43,290 bases of DNA from Cyanobacteria bacterium PR.3.49 (lineage in GTDB: Bacteria; Cyanobacteriota; Vampirovibrionia; Obscuribacterales; Obscuribacteraceae), in contig PNKB01000024.1 in assembly GCA_013997645.1 (NCBI GenBank), forward strand, positions 1 through 43,290. The letters are read 5' to 3'. Of the stretch, positions 24,375 through 33,266 are shown one piece after another. Below the pieces are notes generated by a model. That model ran no database searches and was not told the DNA's origin. It worked only from the letters and a program-made list of their open reading frames with translations. Numbering within the stretch: the first letter of the stretch is position 1; each line of letters begins with the position of its first letter. Made by a program: the position numbers and the translations under genes.

Positions 24375-25475
24375 TCAGCAGCGGTCTCTCATTAGCTCAA
24401 TTCCTGCTTCGCTTACGAAGTCCGTCAGCTTTTCTGCTATGCAACGGAAACCTTCCGGCTGCAAGCGCGGCATGCGATAACGCTTGTGCATTTTTACGAC
24501 CACAAGAGGAACGGCCAATTCTTCTGCAACAAAGTCCACAAGCGGTCTGTGCAAGTGATCGAATGACTCGGTGGCCACCGGTTCAAGAGCCGAAAGAGAA
24601 ATTCTCAAGCGATTCATGTAATCGTCATTGACCGACTGACTGGGACCCGCCGTGTAGAGCTGCAACCCGGGCGCCTGATGCCATGACGCTCCGACCAGCA
24701 TTACCACCAGTCCTACTTGTCCGGTTTTGACTATGTCGGCAAGGGCACGCCTGAAAGGCGTCTCCAAATAGAAGCAAGGGTCGGCAACGCAGCAATAATT
24801 GGTGCTCAAGGCATGGCAGCCGCTGGTGCGGTGCAGAAGAGCGGCCAGACTGCCGGTATACGTATCAGGCTCCTGGAATTCGCCTTCTCTCCAATAAGCT
24901 GTGGCATGCGGCGCCAGAACTAATATAGGCAACTCGCCGCCGACAAACTGATAATCCGGCTCTCCCGCGCTGGGAAACTGTTCGTAGCGCTCGGCAATAT
25001 TGCTTTCGTAATTGAGGGCAAAGAGCAGTGGTGAAGCATGTGGCTGCTCTTCCAGCAGGTAATTAATAGCCAGATCAATATCACCGAAACGTGCCTGCGA
25101 GTGGGATAGAACCCATGGGCTGAAAGGTGAATTGCCAACAACTGTAACCATTTTGCCCGTGCGGTGGGCGTAGAAAATTTCCATAGCCGCCGCGTAGCTC
25201 GGTCTATGAAGATTGGCCAGCAATGCATCGCACTGGTCTATGAGATCAAGTGCTCGCTTAACTTTCAGCTCGGTTGTGTCGTTGATGAGTTCGATGCCTT
25301 CGAGCTGCTCAAGCGCTGCCAGCTCCGAATAAGCAAACTCCAGAGGATTTACAACTTTCAGCCCATATTTCCTGAGCTTGTTCATGGCTATGGAGCGCCA
25401 GTCAAACTCGGCTCCTTGACTGACCAGCTCGTTATGTTCGATTGTTCCGCCCGTCAGGTAAATGGAAGACAGCAT
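24375..25475 (-). CDS. fusion: nucleoside 2-deoxyribosyltransferase-like plus N-formylglutamate-amidohydrolase-like domain
   Basis: A 366-residue two-domain protein. The first domain (about residues 1-130) has the deoxyribosyltransferase pattern: SIYLTGGTIEHNE, DWRSIAMNKLRKYGLKVVNPLE, LDLIDQCDALLANLHRPSYAAAMEIFYAH. The Glu in MEIFYAH sits where the catalytic nucleophile is expected. The second domain (about 175-340) resembles the formylglutamate amidohydrolase group: PILVLAPHATAYWREG, PDTYTGSLAALLH, DPCFYLETPFRRALADIV. However, the DLHG block that usually follows reads MLVGASWH, so the chemistry may differ. The joint product could act on a modified nucleoside or peptide-like substrate; that is a guess. 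I chose the ATG at 25475 (GGAAA upstream); a GTG at 25490 is an alternative. cutA follows. Confidence 0.6.
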   Translation of the reverse strand: MLSSIYLTGGTIEHNELVSQGAEFDWRSIAMNKLRKYGLKVVNPLEFAYSELAALEQLEGIELINDTTELKVKRALDLIDQCDALLANLHRPSYAAAMEIFYAHRTGKMVTVVGNSPFSPWVLSHSQARFGDIDLAINYLLEEQPHASPLLFALNYESNIAERYEQFPSAGEPDYQFVGGELPILVLAPHATAYWREGEFQEPDTYTGSLAALLHRTSGCHALSTNYCCVADPCFYLETPFRRALADIVKTGQVGLVVMLVGASWHQAPGLQLYTAGPSQSVNDDYMNRLRISLSALEPVATESFDHLHRPLVDFVAEELAVPLVVVKMHKRYRMPRLQPEGFRCIAEKLTDFVSEAGIELMRDRC

Positions 25476-25711
25476 TGCGGTTTCCGACACTCCCTGTAGA
25501 GTAATATTCTGCGACTCTCGAACTGCTAATTAGTTCCGTAGTGAGAAACACCTATTACACTGGGTTTTCAGCATCAGTTTCTAATCTGTGCTGCTCTCTA
25601 TATACCACAGGACTAGAGTTTCACGCTTTTGGGGCGTGATCGCCAATGACCATCTTCCAGCTAAACAGGCAATATCCAGCCAATTTTGAACATACATGAG
25701 GTGCATACAGA

Positions 25712-26212
25712 TTGAAGCAAAATTCGAATAGCAGCCACTTTCTATCAAAATTATCCATTCTGCCCTTTGGAATAGTCCTAATTTTGACCTGCTGCGCCAT
25801 ACTGACCAGCTGCGCCCAGGCTCAAAATCCCCGGCCGGTGCCGGCGCCAGCCAAAGATGCTCAAACGGCGGCACCGGTTCCTGGTGATGCCGAGGCGATC
25901 CGCGCTCAGCAGCTGCAGCTGGTGAAAGTGCCGTTGACCGTGACGGCGCCGGTAAAGAAGATGCTCAAGTATGACGACCGGGGACTGCCCCACGAGAAGT
26001 TCTTGCTTCTTTTATCGAATGGCACCACCATTCTGGTTGCACACAATACAAAAATGGCTCCGTATGTGCCGATTCAACCCGGTGATACAGTCACAGTGCA
26101 TGGAGAGTATATCTGGAATAAAAAAGGTGGACTGATTCACTGGACGCACCATTCCGATAGCCCCAATCATGCTGGCGGCTACATCGATTTCAATGGCAAA
26201 AGATATGAGTAA
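25712..26212 (+). CDS. DUF3465 family exported protein
   Basis: A 166-residue protein read from a TTG, with GAGGTG 7 bases upstream. The N-terminus has a hydrophobic helix ending in CAILTSCAQAQ, so it is probably a lipoprotein (LTSC) or cleaved. A Pro/Ala-rich linker follows. The C-terminal half matches DUF3465: VKKMLKYDDRGLPHEKFLLLLSNGTTILVAHNTKMAP, QPGDTVTVHGEYIWNKKGGLIHWTHHS, GGYIDFNGKRYE. The family is predicted to be beta-rich, with conserved His residues (HEKF, HNTKMAP, HWTHH). Its function is unknown. It is a single gene followed by a palindromic terminator and is divergent from the fusion gene. Confidence 0.82.
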   Translation: MKQNSNSSHFLSKLSILPFGIVLILTCCAILTSCAQAQNPRPVPAPAKDAQTAAPVPGDAEAIRAQQLQLVKVPLTVTAPVKKMLKYDDRGLPHEKFLLLLSNGTTILVAHNTKMAPYVPIQPGDTVTVHGEYIWNKKGGLIHWTHHSDSPNHAGGYIDFNGKRYE

Positions 26213-26236
26213 AAATTTCTGATGAATGTTTGGTTT

Positions 26237-26270
26237 GAACTTAAACCGATATCGGTTTAAGTTCTATTTT
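26237..26270 (+). terminator. palindromic terminator between convergent genes
   Basis: A perfect 28-base palindrome (26237-26264) has arms beginning GAACTTAAACCGAT and is followed directly by TATTTTT. It starts 25 bases after the DUF3465 stop and touches the 3' end of the convergent sixA gene at 26271. Being symmetric, it could also bind a dimeric protein, but position and T-tract favour termination. Confidence 0.8.
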
Positions 26271-26777
26271 TCACTTGGCGCCAATCAGACTGGCGACCTT
26301 AGGCGACAGGAACCATTTCAAGGTGCCAGGCCAAGATGGTGGCAAGTCTTGAATATCGACTCTAATCACAGCTGCTTTTTTAAAGGGGATGATCACTTCC
26401 GGACCACCCAGCATCAAATCAGCAGCCAACCTGCCAATATCCGGTTCGTGCCCGACCAGAAAGAGGTCCTCAAATGGCGGAAGCTTTTTCAGATTCTTGA
26501 AGACTTCGCTCGAACTTCCTCCCGGAGCCAGTCCGTCAGCAATCTTCAATTCACAGTCCGCGCCCAACACTTCCAAGATAATTTCGGCTGTTTGACGGGC
26601 TCTGGTCAACGGGCTGCTTACAACCATCGTCGGCTTGGCATTTAATCTTTTCAGCGCATTGGCCATCATTCTTGTTTCGGCTCTTCCGTCATCGGTAAGC
26701 GGACGTTGAGAGTCGTTGAGAATGGCACCGCCGAGCCGTTCAACCGCTGTTGCATGTCGCATCAAATAGATTTTCAT
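26271..26777 (-). CDS. sixA: phosphohistidine phosphatase SixA
   Basis: A 168-residue histidine phosphatase. It opens with MKIYLMRHATAVE, where the RHAT block carries the catalytic His and Arg. It continues with SQRPLTDDGRAETRMMA, VVSSPLTRARQTAEI and LVGHEPDIGRLAADL (second His). SixA removes phosphate from histidine phosphotransfer proteins such as ArcB or the nitrogen PTS protein; the partner here is unknown. The two histidine kinases 2 kb away are not necessarily its substrates. I chose the second in-frame ATG because it places the RHAT motif at the usual distance; the frame extends 14 codons upstream, overlapping the leader of the divergent ruvX gene. Confidence 0.92.
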   Translation of the reverse strand: MKIYLMRHATAVERLGGAILNDSQRPLTDDGRAETRMMANALKRLNAKPTMVVSSPLTRARQTAEIILEVLGADCELKIADGLAPGGSSSEVFKNLKKLPPFEDLFLVGHEPDIGRLAADLMLGGPEVIIPFKKAAVIRVDIQDLPPSWPGTLKWFLSPKVASLIGAK

Positions 26778-26867
26778 GACGGCATATTCTACCTGACTGG
26801 AGCCCCCTGTATTCTCCATCTCTGCTTAGACGCATCTTCATTCCTTCAAATGCTCGGGTCAAGTAAG

Positions 26868-27314
26868 ATGGTGACAATGAGCCAGAAACCACGAATTATC
26901 GGTCTTGACATTGGCGATGCCAGCATCGGCGTAGCGATTTCAGATCCGCTCGGAATTACTGCAGCAGGTATTGAGGCAATTCCACGGGTCAATATGGCCA
27001 GAGACCTGGAGGCGGTTCAGCAAATTGCAGAACGGCATGGAGCTGTTGAAATTGTGCTTGGTTTTCCGCAACACATGGACGGCTCGGAAGGCGAGCAGGC
27101 GGAAAAGGTGCGCTCTTTTGGCCGCAGGTTGGCACAAAAAACAGGCTTGCCGATAGTCTATGAAGATGAGCGCCTGACCACAATTTCAGCTATTCGCACT
27201 CTGACGGTTCAGGGTGTCAAAACAGGCAAGAATAAAGCGCTCGTGGACATGCAATCGGCAGCGATTATCCTGCAAAAGTTTCTCGATCGAAAAGAGCCCC
27301 CGCCTTCGGCTTAG
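26868..27314 (+). CDS. ruvX: putative pre-16S rRNA nuclease / Holliday junction resolvase homologue YqgF
   Basis: A 148-residue RNase-H-fold nuclease of the YqgF/RuvX family, which trims the 5' end of 16S rRNA in E. coli. Motifs in order: IIGLDIGDASIGVAISDPLG (first Asp), EIVLGFPQHMDGSEGEQA, VYEDERLTTISA (Glu) and ALVDMQSAAIILQKFL (final Asp). The family length is about 140. The start is uncertain: ATG at 26868 or 26877, neither with a good ribosome site. The ClC gene begins 31 bases after its stop. It is divergent from sixA. Confidence 0.93.
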   Translation: MVTMSQKPRIIGLDIGDASIGVAISDPLGITAAGIEAIPRVNMARDLEAVQQIAERHGAVEIVLGFPQHMDGSEGEQAEKVRSFGRRLAQKTGLPIVYEDERLTTISAIRTLTVQGVKTGKNKALVDMQSAAIILQKFLDRKEPPPSA

Positions 27315-27345
27315 GCTTAAGCTGTATCTTCAGGGCGGATCAATT

Positions 27346-28800
27346 TTGAATCACCTAAACCGGCTCTTTGACTCAATCTTAGGCAGACAATCAGCACCGG
27401 CTGACAGTGCGGACGGCGAATCTGACGCAAGTTCAAATTCCACCGGCGAGAAGACTGCAGAGGCAAGCAAAGCGGACCAATCCGACAAAAAAAACCGCAA
27501 TTCAACAGCTTTGATAGAAATAGCGGCAGTTGGGATTTTAACAGCCGCCGCTGCACATGTACTGAGCCATTCTGTCGGATGGCTGGGCAGCTTGAGGTTG
27601 CAACTTTCCCAATCAGAGCACCGCGCTTGGTTGCTTCCTTTGTTCGGACTTCTGGGCGGAGTTCTCTGCGGAGTCATCGTCAGATATATCGCACCGGAAA
27701 TCACAGGCAGCGGCATACCTCAAGTCAAAGGATTTCTTCGCGGTCATAAGATTCCCATGAATCTGCGCTCCATGATCGCTAAATTAGTGGCCGGTATTTT
27801 AGCTCTCGGTTGTGGTTTGCCTCTGGGAAGAGAAGGTCCTACAGTGCAAATTGGAGCATCCCTGTCAGGAATGTTTGTCTCACTGCTATCCAGCGGCGAA
27901 AAGGTAAAAAGGCAGTTCGTTGCTGCCGGAGCCGGCGCCGGCTTAGCTGCTGCTTTCAATGCTCCGCTTGCCGGAGTGATTTTCGTCGTTGAAGAACTGG
28001 TCAAAGAAGTTTCCAGTTCTTTCGTTATTACGGCAGGTCTGGCTTGTTTCGCCGCCGCCTCAATGTCTCAGTTGCTGGGCAATCATTCGCTGGATCTGTC
28101 TTCACATTCAGACTTTCCCATCTGCCACTTTCAATTTGAAGATATTCCATACCTTTTTATTCTTGGTATTGTCTGCGGTGCACTAGGTTCATTTTTCAAT
28201 TGGCTCATAATTGTGGGAATGAAGTGGAGAGTAAAAGTTTTCAAAAACAATTATCCGCTGTCAATCGGTATTGCCGGCTTGATTTGCGGATGCACAGTCG
28301 CTCTTTTGCCGCAATCGATGCACAATATTGCCGGCATCAAGTATCTGATCATCGCCCATAATCCGACACTGGAATTTGCCGGTACGGCCCTTGCGATCTC
28401 ATTTCTCATCACTATAATCTCTTACATATCCGGCGCACCGGGTGGACTTTTCGGACCAAGTTTGACCATCGGTTGCGCCGCCGGTTATATGCTGGGTGCC
28501 ACCGAGATGGGCGAATGGGCCAATGCATCCAACGCTCCAGACCTGTTTGCATTAGCAGGTATGGGCGCCTTTTTTAGCGCAGTTGCCCGTGTACCTATCA
28601 CTGCCACCGTTATCGTCTTTGAAATTACACGTGACTTCAATTTGCTCTTGCCTCTCCTGATGACGACAATGGTGGCATATACCGTCGGTGAAAGGATTTA
28701 CTCCGGCTCGCTCTACGATCGTTTGCTTGACCTGAGCGCAACTGAAAAACCGGCTGAGGGCCGGCAACCAGATGCACAACCTCCCGCAAGTCAACCCTGA
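27346..28800 (+). CDS. clcA: ClC-family chloride/proton antiporter
   Basis: A 484-residue ClC transporter, read from a TTG with AGGGCGGA upstream. The open frame runs back into ruvX, but that part is a shadow. The N-terminal 60 residues are Ser/Ala/Lys-rich and disordered. The core has the three selectivity-filter motifs: GSGIPQVKGFL (near residue 120), GREGP (near 160) and GGLFGP (near 367). Both gating and proton glutamates look present, one in GREGP and the EE pair in VIFVVEELVKEV matching the internal proton site of E. coli ClcA. An antiporter rather than a channel is therefore likely. There are no CBS domains. The end (QPPASQP) overlaps the convergent kinase gene by 10 bases. Confidence 0.93.
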   Translation: MNHLNRLFDSILGRQSAPADSADGESDASSNSTGEKTAEASKADQSDKKNRNSTALIEIAAVGILTAAAAHVLSHSVGWLGSLRLQLSQSEHRAWLLPLFGLLGGVLCGVIVRYIAPEITGSGIPQVKGFLRGHKIPMNLRSMIAKLVAGILALGCGLPLGREGPTVQIGASLSGMFVSLLSSGEKVKRQFVAAGAGAGLAAAFNAPLAGVIFVVEELVKEVSSSFVITAGLACFAAASMSQLLGNHSLDLSSHSDFPICHFQFEDIPYLFILGIVCGALGSFFNWLIIVGMKWRVKVFKNNYPLSIGIAGLICGCTVALLPQSMHNIAGIKYLIIAHNPTLEFAGTALAISFLITIISYISGAPGGLFGPSLTIGCAAGYMLGATEMGEWANASNAPDLFALAGMGAFFSAVARVPITATVIVFEITRDFNLLLPLLMTTMVAYTVGERIYSGSLYDRLLDLSATEKPAEGRQPDAQPPASQP

Positions 28801-31064
28801 TTGCAACCAGCTTTATCAATGTTTCTAGGCTGGCAAGAAATCTCTTGCTTGCTGCAAAGCGGAAATTCAATCGTAAAGGTACTGCCATTCAGGGCATTCT
28901 TTGACACAGTGATGTCACCGCTGTGCGCTCTGATTATTTTTCTGCAAACGAACAATCCAATGCCTGCACTGCCGTGAATCTGTCTTCCCATTTTGCCCTG
29001 AAAAGACTTGGTGAATATTTTTTCGCATTCTGCCTCACTGATACCAATACCGGTATCAGCAATATCCAGTCGAATAGCATCAGCATCGCTTCTGATAGAG
29101 ATCGCGACGGAGCCGCCAAAGGGCGTAAATTTGAGCGCATTATCCAGAAGGTTGAGAATGACACGGCGGATGGCCATGCGATCACCCATGACACTCAGGC
29201 TTTCGGCTTTGAGATCGACAAGGCATTTAAGCTGAATTCCATGGCTGTTGAAGAGGGCTCTCAATTCCTCGGTGCATTCTCGCGCCAGTGCGGCTATTTT
29301 TATCGGTTGCTGCGACAACTGCAAAATGTCGTTTTCGCATCGGTGCAGGTCGATCATGTTTTGCACCATGGCAAGAAGCGACCGATTACTGTTTTGCAGG
29401 ACCGAAAGCACCTGTTCGTGCCCGGCGTACACCGGACCCATGGCGCCGGTCAGCATCGCTTCCAGAGTTTGCTCCGCACCAATCAGGGGTGTTTTTAAAT
29501 CGTGCACCAGTGCTGCGATAAATTCTTCCTTTTGTTGACTGCTTTCGTAGCGCTCCGTCGCTTCAATAAAACTCATGCAAACACCGGTCGCATTGTCTGC
29601 ATCCAGTCTCTGCGGCCACAATGAGATATCCCAGTAGCGAACTGATTCCCCTGATTCTGTTTCCAGTACCACTTTATGATTGTCCAGCTGTATTCTTTCT
29701 GCTCGAGAGAGCACCACCTGCAGTGTGGTGAGATCGAATGCACCGAGAATATCCGAGATTTTTTTTCCAATCAGCTCTTTGACTGGAATGCAAAACAAGT
29801 CTTCAATTCTCTGATTGGCATTGCGAACTATCAGGTCTTTGTCGAGATTGAGAATGCCGATTGGCGACATCGCCAACGAATTGAAAGTTGTTGATGTCAA
29901 ATCGACCGCCGGCACGCGTGGGTCGGTAACGCGACCACCATTAATATCTGTGCAATAGCCAACATAACCAATAAAGGACTGGTCGACAAGAAATAGCGGG
30001 AATGCTGACTCGAAATATCTTACATAATGACCGTTAGAGCCTTTCAATCGAACCTCAATATGCCACGGCGTTCTGCTCTCGAAAGCATTTTCGCTCGTTT
30101 CTCGATATCGCTTCAAGTCCTCCGGATGCACATGCCGCCGCCATCCGCAGCCTCTTTCATCATCAAGCAAGTTGCCTACAAATTCGAGCCAGCGCTTATT
30201 GAAGAAAACGCGGTTATCTGAAGAATCGCTCAGCCACTGCATGTTAGAGCTGGCATTGGTAAGGGCTACCAGCCGTTGAGCCATCTCAGATGATTTTCTC
30301 TCATTGATTTTGCTGTTGGTGACGTCTTTAACAATCCCCAGCACACCGACGATTTCTCCTCGACGGTTGCGCATAGGGCTATAGAATGCCGTAAAGAAGC
30401 CATTCTTACCGGTCGCCTCATTATGAAAATAGCGTTCTCGCGAAATCACCCGCTTGCCTTGGAGGGCTCTGCCTATTTCTTCGTTTTCATTGGTGAGCGA
30501 AAGACCGGCAAATGTTTCTTCGAAAAACCTTCCTGTTGCTTCATTGCGATCAATCTCGAAAATCCTTTCCATTGCCGGGTTCCACAAAAGAACCTGCAGA
30601 TTCTCATCGCAAACCACTACTCCTTCGAACGTGCTCCCCAAAAGTGCTTGGCTTATCTGATCGGAAAGCCATCCGGCACCGTCATTGCGTTCTAAAAGTT
30701 TCAGTATGGTCTTGCGTAGATTGACTGGATTGCTCTCTTGAATGGTCAAACATTCGCCAGCCCCCATTTTGATCAACTGCAAAAGCCTATCTTCATCCTC
30801 GTCTTCATCAAAAACAACGATCACGCTGCCAGGCGAGAGCAAGACAATCTTTTGAATGATTTGCTCGGCGGCCGTGCCCAGAAGGTCAGCATTGAGCAGG
30901 ACCACATCATAAAAGCGACTGGACAGAACCGCGAAGGCTTCATTTAATTCGGCGGTAATGGTAGTTATCGGCGCACCAAGACTGAACTCGCCATTTGTGC
31001 TGCGAGTCGTAATGGGGGAGCCTCCAACTACCAGCGCCTGGATACTATCCATTGCACTAGTCAT
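28791..31064 (-). CDS. PAS-domain sensor histidine kinase with N-terminal pseudo-receiver (downstream paralogue)
   Basis: A 757-residue cytoplasmic sensor kinase. Residues 1-125 resemble a receiver domain without its active site: the acidic pair is replaced by VGGSP, the phospho-acceptor by Asn (VVLLNADLL) and no KP motif is seen. Three PAS regions follow (about 135-260, 265-375, 385-505). The first contains LQVLLWNPAMERIF and the second a PAC-like block ending GYVGYCTDI. The H-box ALVHDLKTPLIG places the phosphorylated His at 521. The ATPase has N (NLLDNALKF), G1 (DTGIGIS) and G2 (GSAGIGLFVC) boxes. There is no transmembrane segment and no response regulator nearby. The ATG at 31064 was preferred over an upstream one because the receiver fold starts right after it. 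Confidence 0.88.
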   Translation of the reverse strand: MTSAMDSIQALVVGGSPITTRSTNGEFSLGAPITTITAELNEAFAVLSSRFYDVVLLNADLLGTAAEQIIQKIVLLSPGSVIVVFDEDEDEDRLLQLIKMGAGECLTIQESNPVNLRKTILKLLERNDGAGWLSDQISQALLGSTFEGVVVCDENLQVLLWNPAMERIFEIDRNEATGRFFEETFAGLSLTNENEEIGRALQGKRVISRERYFHNEATGKNGFFTAFYSPMRNRRGEIVGVLGIVKDVTNSKINERKSSEMAQRLVALTNASSNMQWLSDSSDNRVFFNKRWLEFVGNLLDDERGCGWRRHVHPEDLKRYRETSENAFESRTPWHIEVRLKGSNGHYVRYFESAFPLFLVDQSFIGYVGYCTDINGGRVTDPRVPAVDLTSTTFNSLAMSPIGILNLDKDLIVRNANQRIEDLFCIPVKELIGKKISDILGAFDLTTLQVVLSRAERIQLDNHKVVLETESGESVRYWDISLWPQRLDADNATGVCMSFIEATERYESSQQKEEFIAALVHDLKTPLIGAEQTLEAMLTGAMGPVYAGHEQVLSVLQNSNRSLLAMVQNMIDLHRCENDILQLSQQPIKIAALARECTEELRALFNSHGIQLKCLVDLKAESLSVMGDRMAIRRVILNLLDNALKFTPFGGSVAISIRSDADAIRLDIADTGIGISEAECEKIFTKSFQGKMGRQIHGSAGIGLFVCRKIIRAHSGDITVSKNALNGSTFTIEFPLCSKQEISCQPRNIDKAGCNQG

Positions 31065-31128
31065 TGGTCTTCTTTCAAGCTCAGTGTAGACGGGATTTCT
31101 TCCGTTACCTTCAAGATAGCATTGGCAT

Positions 31129-31198
31129 GACCAGCTCAACATTACCTGTAAGAGTGATATCCGGGCTGATTGCTGCAATCACTCTTTCGGTGCTGGTC
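31129..31198 (-). ncRNA. possible structured element between the two kinase genes
   Basis: Read on the minus strand just after the upstream kinase's stop, nested inverted repeats appear. An outer 7-bp stem pairs GACCAGC (31192-31198) with GCTGGTC (31129-31135). An inner perfect 9-bp stem pairs AAGAGTGAT with ATCACTCTT (arms 31178-31186 and 31150-31158). A small GATTG/CAATC hairpin lies inside. It could be an attenuator, a processing site or an RNA switch; no known class was recognised. There is no T-run, so it is not a plain terminator. Confidence 0.35.
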
Positions 31199-31219
31199 TA
31201 AAAGCGGCGTCTGGGCCGA

Positions 31220-33163
31220 TCAAGTATCTCTTTTCACCGGCAAACTGACGATAAAGGTAGAACCCTGTCCTTCCTTGCTGACCACGTCTATCTTTCCATC
31301 ATGATCGTTGACTATTTTCTTGCATAGATACAAGCCCAGTCCGGTGCCGACCGCAAATCTCTTGCCCTTTTCACCTCTAAAGAAGCGCTGGAACAGCTTT
31401 TCCTGGTCAGAATCCGGGATGCCCAAACCGGTGTCTCGCACCCGTACTTCTATATAGTTGTTTTTCTTCTTAGCGTTAACTTCTATAAAAGCGCTCTTTT
31501 GCGAAAATTTGATGGCATTGTCGATAAGGTTGATAAAAACTCTCTTCAAGCCCAACTGATCGCCTTTGATGCGTGGCATTCCATCAGGCACTTTGGCCGA
31601 GAGTTTAATTTCCTTTTGTTGGGCAAGCGCGAAAAGCTCGTCGACACATATAAGCAAAAGCTCGCTGAGATCTACATCTTCATAATGAACGGCGGCAGTT
31701 TGATTATCATAATGATAGAACTCGATCAAATTTTGCACCATGGACAGAAGCTGCTGATTACTGCGTTTCAGCATGCCCAGCACGTCGCTCTGCTCTGGAT
31801 CCAGGTCACCGACCAGCCCACTTATCATTGATTCGAGAGTTTTTTCGGCACCCAAAAGAGGGGTTTTTAAATCGTGCACGAGCGTAGCTACGAAATCCTC
31901 TCTTTGTTGAATCAAGCGGCGCCGCTCGGTCACTTCCATAGTGCTCAAGCAAACTCCGACTATTTCATCGTTATCGCCTTTGAGAGGCCAGGCGGCCATA
32001 TCCCAAACCACTGGGTTGCTCTCGCTCGAGCCGTTCGCTTGAGCAAAATGATTCTCCAGATGTATGCGCTCGCCCTTCTCCAAGACCGGCTTGAGCACGC
32101 CTTCTTTGACGCTGGTGACAAGAGCGAAAAAAGACTTGCCGATTAAGTCGGATTCGGCTTTTGATAATTGAAGGCAGACGGTCGGATTGACCTTCGCAAC
32201 TTGAAATTTGGTGTCCAGTTTCCAGATGCCGATTGGCGCATTTTCAATTGTTCTTGATTGATTGAACGCCATGATTTCGGCTCTTGAAGTTGCCACGGCC
32301 ATCGGTCCTGGGATGCCGGCATAGGGACTATCGACCAGCTTTTGAAAAACGGACTCGGCCGGCACAGCCGCAAGGCGCTGCCTCTCATCGTTTTTAGACG
32401 TTTCGCGAAACAGGCACAGGACTCCGGCTACTGCATTTTGGGCGTCTCTCATTGGCGCATATGCCGATTCGAACAAGCCTTTGCGTCCGCTTTTCGGATG
32501 AACGAACGGTCTTTCCTGCGGTGTGACAGCGCGTCCCTGTCTCACCGCTACAAAGATCTCGTCCTCGTCGATGTCCTCCAGAAATGGCAGCACTGCAAAA
32601 GCATGTTTTCCAATAGCATCTTTAGCGCTGATTGAAAAAATGCTCTCCATGCGTGAATTCCAGAGCGCGATATTGAATTGCTGGTCATAAGCAAAAACTC
32701 CGTCCAGGCTGAGCTCGAAAAGCATTCCTGCGGCCAGCTGGGACAAATCAGTGCCCTTGCCGGCCTCAGTTTTTGACTTTTCAGCCGCCCTCATTGACGC
32801 TCTTATGATGAACTCCGGACGCAGCCGACCTGAGGCAAGGCAATCAACGGCGCCGAAGCCGATCAGCCGGCGCCTGTACTCTTCGTCTTCCGGACCACCA
32901 AAGACGACCACGGGCGCATTCGGAGCCGCGCTGAACATTTGCCTTATCACGGCTTCGGGATCACCTCCGGTTATCTCGCGCCCGATAAATAACACCTGGC
33001 AATTGGCAACGCGAAAGTCGCTTACCGAATCTGTCCATTTCTGCTCCAGAGGCGCCATATAGGTGAAAGCACTTTCGCCGTCAAAAGCTTTCTGCAGCGA
33101 ATCCCTGTCGCTCGGGCTTCCACCCACGATAAAAGCTCGAAACTGCGATCCGTTACCAGACAT
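31220..33163 (-). CDS. PAS-domain sensor histidine kinase with N-terminal pseudo-receiver (upstream paralogue)
   Basis: A 647-residue cytoplasmic sensor kinase, clearly paralogous to the next gene. Residues 1-125 are receiver-like but again start IVGGSP instead of an acidic pair, and the acceptor position reads LFIGREI, so it cannot take phosphate. There are two PAS domains (about 140-265 and 295-415: FNIALWNSRMESIFSI and APIGIWKLDTKFQVAKVNPTVC). The H-box is TLVHDLKTPLLG with His430. The ATPase boxes are NLIDNAIKF, DTGLGIP, FQRFFRGE and GTGLGLYLCKKI. The second kinase starts 155 bases downstream after a structured gap. The signal and output partner are unknown. Confidence 0.9.
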   Translation of the reverse strand: MSGNGSQFRAFIVGGSPSDRDSLQKAFDGESAFTYMAPLEQKWTDSVSDFRVANCQVLFIGREITGGDPEAVIRQMFSAAPNAPVVVFGGPEDEEYRRRLIGFGAVDCLASGRLRPEFIIRASMRAAEKSKTEAGKGTDLSQLAAGMLFELSLDGVFAYDQQFNIALWNSRMESIFSISAKDAIGKHAFAVLPFLEDIDEDEIFVAVRQGRAVTPQERPFVHPKSGRKGLFESAYAPMRDAQNAVAGVLCLFRETSKNDERQRLAAVPAESVFQKLVDSPYAGIPGPMAVATSRAEIMAFNQSRTIENAPIGIWKLDTKFQVAKVNPTVCLQLSKAESDLIGKSFFALVTSVKEGVLKPVLEKGERIHLENHFAQANGSSESNPVVWDMAAWPLKGDNDEIVGVCLSTMEVTERRRLIQQREDFVATLVHDLKTPLLGAEKTLESMISGLVGDLDPEQSDVLGMLKRSNQQLLSMVQNLIEFYHYDNQTAAVHYEDVDLSELLLICVDELFALAQQKEIKLSAKVPDGMPRIKGDQLGLKRVFINLIDNAIKFSQKSAFIEVNAKKKNNYIEVRVRDTGLGIPDSDQEKLFQRFFRGEKGKRFAVGTGLGLYLCKKIVNDHDGKIDVVSKEGQGSTFIVSLPVKRDT

Positions 33164-33266
33164 TTCGCCTCTGCTCGCGTTGATTCGCGTTTATATATAA
33201 ACACCGCGCCTATTAATAGTAATACCAAAAAAGAGGGCTGCCAGATTTACCCTTTTGGGGGATTAA

